Below, piece by piece: positions 1 through 8,430 of a stretch of DNA of 64,000 nucleotides. Both the position numbers and the translations under genes were made by a program. Within the stretch, counting starts at the first letter, position 1. Every line of letters begins with the position of its first letter. Source of the DNA: Gudongella sp964575895 (GTDB lineage: Bacteria > Bacillota > Clostridia > Tissierellales > Tissierellaceae); assembly GCA_964575895.1 (NCBI GenBank), contig CAZNTE010000011.1, forward strand, positions 1-64,000, read 5' to 3'. Under the pieces are notes generated by a model, which was given only the letters and a program-made list of their open reading frames with translations, was not told the origin of the DNA and ran no database searches.

Positions 1-226
1 GCACAAGACTATGAATCAGGAATCTCCCACTTCTATAAGTGGCGAGAGTGTTCAAGGTTCTCGGATATGTAAGTTTCGACGAAGGTCATTGGTGGGATAT
101 TGTAGTGGGGATTGTCGCCTCTTATCGGTAGTACTTATCATTACTGGAGTAGTTGCCATAAGAAAGGACAAAACTTTATTATTGTTTACAAGCATTTTGG
201 CAGTGGTATTTTTAACTTACACATAG
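1..226 (+). pseudogene. broken small membrane-protein reading frame at window edge
   Basis: No single open frame explains this stretch. Frame 1 is open from base 1 to a stop near 69. A GTG-begun piece (39 to about 128) contains GYVSFDEGHWWDIVVG and then stops. A third frame continues to 226 with a hydrophobic run (VVLIITGVVAIRKD and a second hydrophobic helix). Read end to end, the pieces look like one small two-helix membrane protein interrupted by frameshifts. It may be a pseudogene or carry sequence errors, and its 5' part may lie outside the window. The family is not recognised. Confidence 0.3.
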
Positions 227-253
227 TTTACTTATATCAGAAGAACAATTGTG

Positions 254-287
254 AAACTAGATAGGTTCTAAACTATCTAGTTTTTTC
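254..287 (+). terminator. rho-independent terminator
   Basis: An inverted repeat, AACTAGATAG facing CTATCTAGTT with a short loop, is followed by a run of T. It separates the fragment at the window edge from the sigma-factor operon. Confidence 0.7.
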
Positions 288-359
288 TATAGAATGAGGT
301 CTAGTTAATTTAGCTTCATAGAGGGTATAAAGTAGTTTATAAAAAAATAAAAAAATTAG

Positions 360-387
360 TGTAACTTTTTTATACTTCGTACGTATA
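360..387 (+). promoter_or_regulatory. ECF-sigma-type promoter of the sigma factor gene
   Basis: TGTAAC at 360-365 is followed after exactly 16 bases by CGTATA at 382-387, close to the TGAAAC-N16-CGT pattern of sigma-W-type ECF promoters. A T-run directly follows the -35 element, which is also typical. It lies 28 bases upstream of the sigma factor start and suggests positive autoregulation. Confidence 0.55.
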
Positions 388-415
388 ATTAATGAAAATA
401 GATGGAGGCCACCAG

Positions 416-973
416 ATGTTTGACTACGAATTTAATTACAAAAACTTTCTTGAAGGAGATATAGATGCCTTTGAAAGAATTGTATTGGAGTACAAAGACA
501 ACTTAATATATTTTATATCCAGGTATACAGGTGGAGATATTTCAACTGCTGAGGATATTGCTCAGGATGTTTTTGCACATTTATACGTATATAAAGATCA
601 GTATAATTTTAGTTACTCATTGAAAACTTATATTTTCACTCTTGGCAAAAATAAAGCCATAGACTATATGAGAAAGCAATCTAGAATTATATTTAATAGC
701 TATGACAACCAACTTGAGACTCAAAGTGAAGAAAAGACACTAGAAGATATAATCATAACTAAGGAAGAACATAGAGGACTTTTAGCTGGATTCAAAAGTT
801 TGAGTCCAGATTACCAAAGAGCTTTATACCTATATGTCTTTGAAGAGCTATCTTATAAAGAGATAGCTAAGGTTATGGGAAAGACATTGCCCCAGATAAA
901 AATATTGATATTTAGAGCAAGGAAAGCTCTTAAATTAGAATTAGGAGAGGAGGATAGGGAAGATGAAAAGTAA
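416..973 (+). CDS. ECF RNA polymerase sigma factor (sigma-70 family)
   Basis: This 185-residue protein has the two-domain ECF layout. Region 2 (about residues 5-75) contains the STAEDIAQDVFAHLY stretch that binds core polymerase and the -10 element. Region 4 (about residues 120-175) has a helix-turn-helix (ELSYKEIAKVMGKTLPQIK) for the -35 element. I chose ATG 416 because GGAGG lies 7 bases upstream; an ATG at 392 has no ribosome site. Its stop overlaps the next gene by 11 bases, as in sigma/anti-sigma pairs. The upstream ECF-like promoter implies autoregulation. The signal it answers is unknown; the downstream genes suggest envelope stress or envelope polymer modification. Confidence 0.9.
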   Translation: MFDYEFNYKNFLEGDIDAFERIVLEYKDNLIYFISRYTGGDISTAEDIAQDVFAHLYVYKDQYNFSYSLKTYIFTLGKNKAIDYMRKQSRIIFNSYDNQLETQSEEKTLEDIIITKEEHRGLLAGFKSLSPDYQRALYLYVFEELSYKEIAKVMGKTLPQIKILIFRARKALKLELGEEDREDEK

Positions 974-1520
974 TGAAGAGTTCTTAAAAGGAATTTATGA
1001 AAAAGCAGAAATTATAAATAGTGAGAAAAAAGTTTATAGTAGAAAGCCAAATAGATACTTAAAGTATTCCTCTATAGCAGCTTTGTTTATAATTATTCCC
1101 GTCCTATTAATACAAGGTAACTTAAGTAAAGAATTACCCCCCGATGTTAAAGGGCCAAGAGTTATGTCATATGGAAATATTGATCAGGGATTCCTAGAGG
1201 CAGATCAGATTTTAAGTGGAACTGTAGTAGATAAAAGAATTGAAGAAACAGAAATTAAAATAAGTGTAGATGTGAATGAAGTTTTATACGGTAGTGAAGC
1301 AGAAGAAAATATAATTGTTTATGGAGCTGAGAATATATCAGATAGTTTAGTCTTAGAAGAGGAATATATTTATTTGTTATACAAGCAAGATAAGAAGTTA
1401 TATTTATACAATGATATTGAGGGATTGTTAATTAATGATAACTCAGGATCCTTTATTGATGTTTTTGGTAACAGATACACAATTGAGGATATTTTAAATA
1501 ATATTGATGGGAGAAGATAA
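963..1520 (+). CDS. membrane-anchored protein, putative anti-sigma factor
   Basis: This 185-residue protein has a short charged N-terminal segment (residues 1-30), one transmembrane helix (about 34-52, SIAALFIIIPVLLIQG) and an extracytoplasmic domain of about 130 residues. Position and topology fit an anti-sigma factor: cytoplasmic N-terminus to hold the sigma factor, outside domain to sense. Its start overlaps the sigma gene, and AGGAGG sits 9 bases upstream of ATG 963. I see no zinc-binding HxxxCxxC motif of the ZAS type, so this assignment rests on context. It could be a plain surface protein translated together with the sigma factor. Confidence 0.6.
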   Translation: MKSNEEFLKGIYEKAEIINSEKKVYSRKPNRYLKYSSIAALFIIIPVLLIQGNLSKELPPDVKGPRVMSYGNIDQGFLEADQILSGTVVDKRIEETEIKISVDVNEVLYGSEAEENIIVYGAENISDSLVLEEEYIYLLYKQDKKLYLYNDIEGLLINDNSGSFIDVFGNRYTIEDILNNIDGRR

Positions 1521-1522
1521 GA

Positions 1523-2053
1523 TTGAAAAGAAGTAGGATTTTAGTATTAGTTAGTGTGTTGATTATAAGTTTATTATCTGGTTGTAGTTCAGGTAATACT
1601 ACTGTAGATGTTGATTTAAATAGCGTTTTAGAAGCTATAAAAGAAGAATTGGGGGAAGCTTATTATCCTAATAGAGATATGGAAATCCAGGAGTTGAAAG
1701 ACTATACAGGGCTAAGTGATGATCAGATTGATGAATTCATAGCCCAAGCCCCAATGATGACAGTGGGAGTTGATACTTTCATTGCAATAAAAGCAACTGA
1801 GGGTAATGGTGACGAAGTTTATGCTGGTTTAGAGAAGTATAGAACTTATCTAGTAGAAGAATCTTTCCAATACCCTATGAACTTGCCTAAGGTAAATACA
1901 GCTAAAGTAGTTCAATATGGAGATTATTCCTTCTTTATTATGTTAGGAGAATATGATGAATCCATAGAGGATGCAGAAAGTGATCAGGCTCTTGAGTATT
2001 ATAAGTCTGAAGTTGGACGAGTTGAAAAGGTAATTGATGAGTTTTTCAAATAG
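1523..2053 (+). CDS. DUF4358 lipoprotein
   Basis: This 176-residue protein starts at TTG 1523, two bases after the previous stop, with GGGAGAAG upstream. The first 21 residues are a lipoprotein signal ending in the lipobox LLSGC, so the mature protein should be lipid-anchored outside the membrane. The rest matches my memory of DUF4358: an acidic helical start, then MMTVGVDTFIAIKATEG and YFFxMLGEY-like motifs. Members of this family often sit beside MBOAT/DHHW polymer-acylation genes, and that is the case here. Molecular function is unknown. Confidence 0.75.
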   Translation: MKRSRILVLVSVLIISLLSGCSSGNTTVDVDLNSVLEAIKEELGEAYYPNRDMEIQELKDYTGLSDDQIDEFIAQAPMMTVGVDTFIAIKATEGNGDEVYAGLEKYRTYLVEESFQYPMNLPKVNTAKVVQYGDYSFFIMLGEYDESIEDAESDQALEYYKSEVGRVEKVIDEFFK

Positions 2054-2061
2054 AAATTTAA

Positions 2062-2091
2062 CTAGTCTGGCTAAGCCAGACTAGAATTTTT
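2062..2091 (+). terminator. rho-independent terminator
   Basis: A near-perfect palindrome (CTAGTCTGGC facing GCCAGACTAG) is followed by ATTTTT. It lies between the DUF4358 gene and the MBOAT gene. The MBOAT ribosome site begins immediately after it, so MBOAT expression may depend on read-through. Confidence 0.75.
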
Positions 2092-2102
2092 GGAGGAATA
2101 TT

Positions 2103-3509
2103 GTGGTTTTTAGTAGTGTGTTATTTTTATTCTATTTTCTACCTCTTGTATTGATTATCTATTTTTTAAGTCCTGATAGATTCAAGAATTTGATACTTTT
2201 CCTAAGTAGTATTTTCTTTTATGCATGGGGAGAGCCTATTTATGTTTGGTTAATTATATTATCAACCATTTTAGATTTCACATGTGGTAAGGAAATAGGG
2301 AAAAGCAAAGAAAAAAACCAGAAAGCTAAAGCAAGATTCTGGTTATTTATATCAATATTTGCAAACCTTGGGATCCTATCATTTTTTAAATATGGTGATT
2401 TTATAATTCTTAATATTAATTCACTATTAGGTATTAACATTGGTCTAATGAATCTGGCATTGCCCATAGGCATATCATTCTATACATTTCAAACCATGTC
2501 ATATACCATCGATGTATATAGGGAAGAAGTAGAGGTGCAGAAAAATTTTATATCCTTTGGTAGTTATGTTGCCTTATTTCCACAATTAATCGCAGGTCCA
2601 ATTGTAAGGTATAAGACTATAGAAAAAGAATTGAATGATAGAGTTGTAAGCCTAGATAGTATCAGTCAAGGTATTACTAGATTCATAGTAGGACTAGGAA
2701 AAAAAGTTTTAATAGCAAACAATATTGGTTTAGTTTGGGATACGGTGTATAAGAGCGATATAGCATCTTTATCCATCTTAACATCTTGGATAGGAATCAT
2801 AGCTTTTGCCCTTCAGATATACTTTGATTTTTCTGCCTACTCAGATATGGCAATAGGCTTAGGGAAGATATTTGGATTTGAGTTTTTAGAGAACTTCAAT
2901 TATCCATATACCTCAAGATCAATAACGGAATTCTGGAGGAGATGGCACATATCTCTAGGGACCTGGTTTAAAGAGTATGTATATATACCACTTGGAGGCA
3001 ATAGAGGGGGCATTATCACTCACTTAAGGAATATATTACTTGTATGGTTTCTAACTGGATTTTGGCATGGTGCAAGCTGGAATTTTATATACTGGGGTAT
3101 GTTTTTTGGAGTACTATTAATATTAGAAAAATTATTCCTTAGAAATATAATAAAAAAGCTACCTAAAGTTATTGGGTTGTCGTATACACTATTAGCAGTT
3201 TTAGTATCCTGGGTAATTTTTTCCTTTGAGACTACAAATGCTATTATAGGTTACCTTAAAGCAATGTTTATTGGAAACGGAGTGATGTTTGATAACTTAT
3301 CCCTATACTTACTACTCACTAATTTGCCATTATTCTTAATAGGGATAGTTGGATCAACACCCTATCCAAAGAAACTATGGTTAAGACTAAGAGAAAAATT
3401 AAGAATAGATGGAGTTATTGAAAATTTATACTTGGTTTTTATATTAACAATATCAATAGCCTATCTAGTCGATCAAAGTTTTAATCCGTTTTTATACTTT
3501 AGATTTTAA
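2103..3509 (+). CDS. MBOAT family O-acyltransferase (AlgI/DltB/PatA-like)
   Basis: This 468-residue polytopic membrane protein has about 10-12 predicted helices. The MBOAT signature is clear: FQTMSYTIDVYR and FPQLIAGPIVRY in the N-terminal half, TEFWRRWHISLGTWFKEYVY in the middle, and the active-site His322 in GFWHGASWNF. Enzymes of this family move acyl groups across the membrane to an extracellular sugar or polyol polymer. It starts at GTG 2103 with TGGAGG 6-7 bases upstream. The next gene encodes an AlgX/AlgJ-like protein, the usual partner that carries out the outer acetylation step. The acceptor polymer is not shown by the sequence; the LtaS-like gene downstream suggests a polyglycerol-phosphate type polymer. 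Confidence 0.92.
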   Translation: MVFSSVLFLFYFLPLVLIIYFLSPDRFKNLILFLSSIFFYAWGEPIYVWLIILSTILDFTCGKEIGKSKEKNQKAKARFWLFISIFANLGILSFFKYGDFIILNINSLLGINIGLMNLALPIGISFYTFQTMSYTIDVYREEVEVQKNFISFGSYVALFPQLIAGPIVRYKTIEKELNDRVVSLDSISQGITRFIVGLGKKVLIANNIGLVWDTVYKSDIASLSILTSWIGIIAFALQIYFDFSAYSDMAIGLGKIFGFEFLENFNYPYTSRSITEFWRRWHISLGTWFKEYVYIPLGGNRGGIITHLRNILLVWFLTGFWHGASWNFIYWGMFFGVLLILEKLFLRNIIKKLPKVIGLSYTLLAVLVSWVIFSFETTNAIIGYLKAMFIGNGVMFDNLSLYLLLTNLPLFLIGIVGSTPYPKKLWLRLREKLRIDGVIENLYLVFILTISIAYLVDQSFNPFLYFRF

Positions 3510-3522
3510 TAAGGGGGTAAAT

Positions 3523-3540
3523 GTAGTAAGTACTTACTAC
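3523..3540 (+). promoter_or_regulatory. 18-base perfect palindrome between SD and start of the DHHW gene
   Basis: GTAGTAAGT directly abuts ACTTACTAC, a perfect inverted repeat. The only strong Shine-Dalgarno-like sequence for the next gene, AAGGGGG at 3511-3517, lies upstream of it and the ATG (3547) lies downstream. Folding the palindrome out would shorten the SD-to-ATG distance from 29 to about 11 bases. It may therefore control translation, or be a protein-binding operator. Confidence 0.5.
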
Positions 3541-3546
3541 TAAAAC

Positions 3547-4674
3547 ATGAAGAATAAATTAAGAATCACAATTATGTCCATCATTATACTGTTAATTTCA
3601 ATTTTTAATATGCTTATACCAATCAGATCCTTCTCTGAGTTAGAAAATAGATATTTAGAAATACTACCTAACTTAAAATACGAAGATATATTGGATGGTG
3701 ATTATTCATCAGATTTTGAAAAATATACTACCGATCAATTTCCTTTTAGAGATATATGGATTAGAATTAAGACTGCTTCAGATTTAATTCTAATGAAGAA
3801 AGATAATGGCAGAGTATATTTTGGGAAAAATGAATTCTTATTTGATGTTAACAACAAGGTTGATTACGAAAAGTTAAAAAACAATATTCAGTATATAAAT
3901 AAATTTATAGAAAAATTAAATACTGAAAAGAATCTTAAGGTTAATCTTATAATTATTCCATCTAAAGAATCAATTCATGAAGAACACTTACCAGATTATG
4001 CACCTATTATTGACGAAATAAATTTGTCAAGCATAATTGAGTCACATGTAAGTACTCAGGGTGAAGTACTGAATCTTATTCCTGTGCTTAAAACAAAAAA
4101 AGATGAATATATTTATTATAAGACAGATCATCATTGGACTAGCTTAGGTGCCTATTATAGTTACCTTGAAATAGCAAATGTCTTAGGATTTAAACCTCTA
4201 GAAAAGGAGGCGTTTAAAAAGGAGTTAGTAAGCAAAGATTTTTTGGGTTCCCAGTATAGAAAGATAAATTTGTTTAATGGTTCTGCGGATGAAATATACA
4301 AATATTCATTAGATAAAGATATTATTAATAGTATTATTGTAAATGAGAATGTGGAAAGAAATGATTTATATGACTACTCCTTTTTAGAAAAAGGTGACAA
4401 GTATTCATTTTTTCTTGGTGGAGATTATGGATTAACTGAAATTAATACTAAAAATTATAATGGGAAATCTTTGCTTTTAATCAAGGATTCATTCTCAAAT
4501 AGTTTAGTCCCTTTTTTAACTAACCATTACGAAAAGATTTATATGGTGGATACCAGGTATTACGGTGGGAGCGTAACAAATTTTGCCCTAGACAATGAAT
4601 TTGATGATATAGTATTAGCTTTAAATAATATGAATATTGCTCAATTCAATTCTCTAGGTTCATTAACCAGATAG
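3547..4674 (+). CDS. DHHW family protein (AlgX/AlgJ-like, SGNH-type)
   Basis: This 375-residue protein has one N-terminal membrane helix (residues 7-26) and an extracytoplasmic domain. The family motif TDHHWTSLGAYY is at about residues 197-208, and LLLIKDSFSNSLVPFL, with the conserved Asp-Ser pair, lies near residue 310. These features place it with the alginate acetylation proteins AlgJ/AlgX and the clostridial DHHW family, which accept the acyl group exported by an MBOAT partner. The MBOAT gene is directly upstream. The start ATG lacks a close ribosome site because a palindrome intervenes, so translation is likely coupled or structure-dependent. Confidence 0.85.
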   Translation: MKNKLRITIMSIIILLISIFNMLIPIRSFSELENRYLEILPNLKYEDILDGDYSSDFEKYTTDQFPFRDIWIRIKTASDLILMKKDNGRVYFGKNEFLFDVNNKVDYEKLKNNIQYINKFIEKLNTEKNLKVNLIIIPSKESIHEEHLPDYAPIIDEINLSSIIESHVSTQGEVLNLIPVLKTKKDEYIYYKTDHHWTSLGAYYSYLEIANVLGFKPLEKEAFKKELVSKDFLGSQYRKINLFNGSADEIYKYSLDKDIINSIIVNENVERNDLYDYSFLEKGDKYSFFLGGDYGLTEINTKNYNGKSLLLIKDSFSNSLVPFLTNHYEKIYMVDTRYYGGSVTNFALDNEFDDIVLALNNMNIAQFNSLGSLTR

Positions 4675-4693
4675 TATTGAAAATGAGTTTTTG

Positions 4694-4736
4694 TTGACCT
4701 AGGAGCTTAGTTTTTATACTATATTAAGTAGGTCAA
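4694..4736 (+). promoter_or_regulatory. promoter region with inverted repeat ahead of the LtaS-like gene
   Basis: TTGACC (4694) may act as -35 with TACTAT or TATATT as -10 (near 4717-4725), although spacing is not ideal. The same TTGACCTA is repeated in inverted form as TAGGTCAA at 4729-4736, so the pair flanks the possible -10. It could be an operator or an imperfect hairpin. Confidence 0.35.
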
Positions 4737-4754
4737 AATAAAAGAGGTAATTGC

Positions 4755-7094
4755 ATGACACTAATTCTGCCAATTATATTCAAGATATTGTTATTTATGT
4801 ATATTACTGAAGTAAAACATAATCATTTATTGATTTTTGCCATTAGCTCAGTAATCAGTATATTAATATTATCCCTATTAGAAATTTTGAAAAAACCAAA
4901 GAAAAGGTTTTTTCAAGTGGGTTTTTATCTTCTGTTTAGTATAATTATTTTTGCCGATGTTATGTATTATTCATACTTTCAATCACTACCATCAGTTGCA
5001 ATAATCGGTCAAGCAAAGCAACTGGGTGCTGTTACTGAAAGTATAATATCATTATTAAGCTTAAAGAACCTACTTCTAATAGTTGATTTGCCAGCTATTA
5101 TTCTGCTAGTCATTAGAGGAGCAAAATTAAACTTAGATAGATATAATTCGAAAAAAGTAATAGCATCATTAACTCTAATTTTGATTTTACTATTTACTTA
5201 TACTCATTGGACCAATAGGGTAAGTGCCTTAACCAATCAAGAGCCATATACTTTTCATTCATATGATATATTCAAAAATATATTTTCGAGTGATTCTGAT
5301 CAGTATATAAATCTTGAAGAGCTGCTAAAAGGCGTAATCAAAGAAGATGAAGAATTATATGGTGAAAACAGAAAATTAACAGGAATTGCTAAAGATAGGA
5401 ATCTTATAGTGATACAAGTTGAAGCTTTACAAAACTTTGTAGTCAATTACTCCTATAATAATCAGGAGATAACTCCTTATATTAATTCATTAATAAAGGA
5501 CGATTCAAGTATTTACTTTGATGAGTATTATCAACTCTTAGGGAGGGGAAATACATCTGATGCTGAGTTTGTTACAAATAATAGTTTGCATCCATCAATG
5601 GAGGATGCTTCCTATACACAATTTGGAGGCAATACTTATTACGGATTACCATGGTTATTAAGGGATAATGGATATCAAACCTATGTGTTTCATGGGTACA
5701 AAAAAGATTTCTGGAATAGGGACCAAGCATACGTGAATCAAGGATTTCAAAAATATTTTCATGAAGATAACTATGATTTCCAAGAAACCATTATATTTGG
5801 AATTTCTGATAGAGAATTCTATGCTCAGACTCTGGATTATTTAGAAGAAATAAGTAATGAAAATCAAGATCCATTCTATTCTTTCATAATAAGTTTAAGT
5901 AGCCATACCCCATATAATATTGATAAAAAGTATCATAGGCTAGAATTAGATGAAAGTTTAAGCAATAATATTGTGGGCAACTATTTACAAGCTATCAACT
6001 ATGCTGATGAGCAATTGGGTGTCTTTATCCAAGGCTTAAAAGAAAAAGGCCTTTATGAAAATTCAGTAATTGCTATCTATGGGGACCATTTTGGTATTAA
6101 TAATTCTGCTGAAGAAGCGTATTCTCCAATGGAAGAAATTCTTGGTGAAAAATATAACTTTGATCATATTATGAATGTTCCTCTTATAATAAGTGTACCA
6201 GGCGAGAAGGTTAATGAGCGGATATCACAAATTGGAAGCCAGATAGACTTTTACCCAACAATAATTAATTTATTAGGATTATCTAATGATAAAGGACTAA
6301 TGTTTGGCAAAGATTTAATTAACTACTCAGGATACAATTTTGTAGCACCCCAGACAATTATGAGGAAGGGATCTTTTATAGATGGCGAAGTGATCTTCAA
6401 CATTTCAAGAGACGGGATATTTGAAAACAGCACAGTTACTAATAGAAAAACACGAGAATTATTAGATATTGAAGATTACAGAGATAAATATGAATATGTT
6501 TTAGATCACATAAACGCTTCCGATACAATTCTTAAAAACGATCTATTGGCTGAGATTATACAAAGAGATGGAGATTTTGAAGATTTTAATATTAGTTTAG
6601 GCAAAGAGGTTCCTGAACAATCCAAGATAGAATCATTTGGAAGCTTTATTACTGAGGATATTCAAATAAATTATAACAAGGGCAATTATATTAATAGAGT
6701 TGAAATTGATGAAAATACTGATTTGTTAGAAATGTCAAAATGGTTGGAGGAAAATGAAAAAGGATATTTAATAATTAAAACTAAAGATGGTTCAAATCTT
6801 TTGCTAGAGAAAATAAAGGATGAATATCCTAAACTAAAAGATAGATTTATTGCTGAAATCGATAACTTTGATGATCTCTTCTTAATACAAAGAAGAGGGT
6901 TTAGGAATATAATACTAAATATTACAAATACATCTTACAGCGATGAGCAGATTCGTGATTTTCTTAAGTTATATGACCACTTTGGACTAATTGTAGGAAT
7001 AGATAGAGATAATAGTGATTTTATAGATTATATCAATCAGTCTAGTTTGCGTATTTTTAGAGAAGATACCGATAGATTGGTTCAAATTAAGTAA
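4755..7094 (+). CDS. LtaS-type phosphoglycerol transferase with long C-terminal extension
   Basis: This 779-residue protein begins with about five membrane helices (residues 1-160), followed by an extracellular sulfatase-fold domain. LtaS metal and catalytic residues are visible: Glu223 in IQVEALQ, the nucleophile Thr267 in GRGNTSDAEF, His384 in SSHTPY, and Asp444/His445 in YGDHFG. LtaS polymerises glycerol phosphate from phosphatidylglycerol into lipoteichoic acid. The sulfatase domain should end near residue 530. The remaining 240 residues are unusual: about 650-779 resemble the second half of GDPD/PI-PLC-like barrels (LLEKIKDEYPKLKDRF, RRGFRNIILNITN). Context with MBOAT and DHHW suggests synthesis and acylation of one surface polymer. 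Confidence 0.85.
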   Translation: MTLILPIIFKILLFMYITEVKHNHLLIFAISSVISILILSLLEILKKPKKRFFQVGFYLLFSIIIFADVMYYSYFQSLPSVAIIGQAKQLGAVTESIISLLSLKNLLLIVDLPAIILLVIRGAKLNLDRYNSKKVIASLTLILILLFTYTHWTNRVSALTNQEPYTFHSYDIFKNIFSSDSDQYINLEELLKGVIKEDEELYGENRKLTGIAKDRNLIVIQVEALQNFVVNYSYNNQEITPYINSLIKDDSSIYFDEYYQLLGRGNTSDAEFVTNNSLHPSMEDASYTQFGGNTYYGLPWLLRDNGYQTYVFHGYKKDFWNRDQAYVNQGFQKYFHEDNYDFQETIIFGISDREFYAQTLDYLEEISNENQDPFYSFIISLSSHTPYNIDKKYHRLELDESLSNNIVGNYLQAINYADEQLGVFIQGLKEKGLYENSVIAIYGDHFGINNSAEEAYSPMEEILGEKYNFDHIMNVPLIISVPGEKVNERISQIGSQIDFYPTIINLLGLSNDKGLMFGKDLINYSGYNFVAPQTIMRKGSFIDGEVIFNISRDGIFENSTVTNRKTRELLDIEDYRDKYEYVLDHINASDTILKNDLLAEIIQRDGDFEDFNISLGKEVPEQSKIESFGSFITEDIQINYNKGNYINRVEIDENTDLLEMSKWLEENEKGYLIIKTKDGSNLLLEKIKDEYPKLKDRFIAEIDNFDDLFLIQRRGFRNIILNITNTSYSDEQIRDFLKLYDHFGLIVGIDRDNSDFIDYINQSSLRIFREDTDRLVQIK

Positions 7095-7130
7095 AGTAAG
7101 CTTCCAAATTAAAATTTTGGAAGCTTACTT
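7095..7130 (+). terminator. hairpin terminator-like element
   Basis: A long inverted repeat (AAGTAAGCTTCCAAA facing TTTGGAAGCTTACTT, short A/T loop) lies directly after the LtaS-like stop. There is no long T-run after the stem, so it may stabilise the transcript end rather than terminate efficiently. Confidence 0.55.
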
Positions 7131-7208
7131 CATAATCCTATGTATTTTGATGATATAATTCATGTATAATAGTAAGAGATTCTTTAATCAGATGAAATGG
7201 AGGATATG

Positions 7209-8360
7209 ATGGATAATATAACAAAGTTAATATATAAGGAGAAAGAGATTATATTAATTGCAACAGCACATGTATCAAGCGAAAGTGTTTTATTAGTAAA
7301 GAGAGTTATCGAAGATGAGAATCCCGATAGTGTCTGTATTGAACTTGACAAAGGAAGATTTGACAATATCAGAAACCCAAAAGCTTGGGAGAATATGGAT
7401 ATAATAAAAGTTATTAAAGAGAAGAAAGTTGGTTTTCTTTTAATAAATTTAGCTCTAAGTTCATACCAAAAGAAAATGGCTAATAAATTAGGAACAACTG
7501 TTGGTGGAGAAATGCTTCAAGGAATAAAGAGTGCAGATGAAATTGGTTCAAAAATTGTATTAGCTGATAGAGATATCAGAACGACCTTTTCTAGAATCTG
7601 GAGACTCCTATCAGCAAGGGAAAAATTCAAACTTCTATATAATATATTATTGATGGATGAGGAAGATAATAATATATCAGAGGAAGAACTCCAGGAACTA
7701 TTAGGCCAGGATGTTCTGGACTCTATGATGTCAGAAATGAAAAAGGAATTCCCTAAAATAGGACAAGTTTTAATAAGTGAGAGGGATCAATACCTTGCTC
7801 ATAAAATAAAAAATGCACCAGGAGAAAAAATTGTGGCCATTCTAGGGGCTGCTCATGTTCCTGGAGTTAAGGAAGAGATTTATAAAGAAATAAATATTAA
7901 AGAAATAACTCAGGTACCACCTAAAAGTAAACTTTCTAAGTTTGGAAGTTGGGTAATTCCTGGTGTCGTTATTGCTTTAATTGTATTTTCATTTTTTATA
8001 AATGTAGATACTGGAATTCAGCAACTTTCATCATGGATACTGTGGACAGGATTATTAGCAGCAGCCTTTACAGCAGTTACTTTACCACATCCTCTAACGG
8101 TACTAACCGCATTTATAACTGCACCATTAACAACAATTCATCCACTTTTAGCCTGTGGTTGGTTTGCTGGAATAGTGGAAGCTAGCTTAAAGAAACCTAC
8201 GGTTAAAGATATAAATAACATAACCGATGATATATCATCAATTAAAGGATTTTTTAGGAATAGATTTCTAAAAACTTTATTGGTTGTTGTCTTTGCAAAT
8301 ATTGGAGCAACCATTGGAACTTTTGTTGCAGGTACTGAGTTAGTAAAAAATCTATTTTAG
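7209..8360 (+). CDS. TraB/PrgY family protein (GumN/Tiki-like)
   Basis: This 383-residue protein matches the TraB family: an N-terminal domain with ILIATAHVS near the start, VCIELDKGRFDN, DRDIRTTFSR, and a second His motif in AILGAAHVPG (about residue 213). The C-terminal third has about four membrane helices. Family members in enterococci (TraB/PrgY) shut down pheromone signals; the related Tiki proteins are metal proteases. The role here is not known. The start is probably ATG 7209, with GGAGG 5 bases upstream; ATG 7197 and 7206 are also in frame but overlap or touch that site. It appears monocistronic. Confidence 0.82.
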   Translation: MDNITKLIYKEKEIILIATAHVSSESVLLVKRVIEDENPDSVCIELDKGRFDNIRNPKAWENMDIIKVIKEKKVGFLLINLALSSYQKKMANKLGTTVGGEMLQGIKSADEIGSKIVLADRDIRTTFSRIWRLLSAREKFKLLYNILLMDEEDNNISEEELQELLGQDVLDSMMSEMKKEFPKIGQVLISERDQYLAHKIKNAPGEKIVAILGAAHVPGVKEEIYKEINIKEITQVPPKSKLSKFGSWVIPGVVIALIVFSFFINVDTGIQQLSSWILWTGLLAAAFTAVTLPHPLTVLTAFITAPLTTIHPLLACGWFAGIVEASLKKPTVKDINNITDDISSIKGFFRNRFLKTLLVVVFANIGATIGTFVAGTELVKNLF

Positions 8361-8430
8361 TTAATTTTGTAATGTTATTTAAGCTGCTACTAGGGTATCA
8401 ATTAATCAAGATTTGATTGAGGTGATATCA

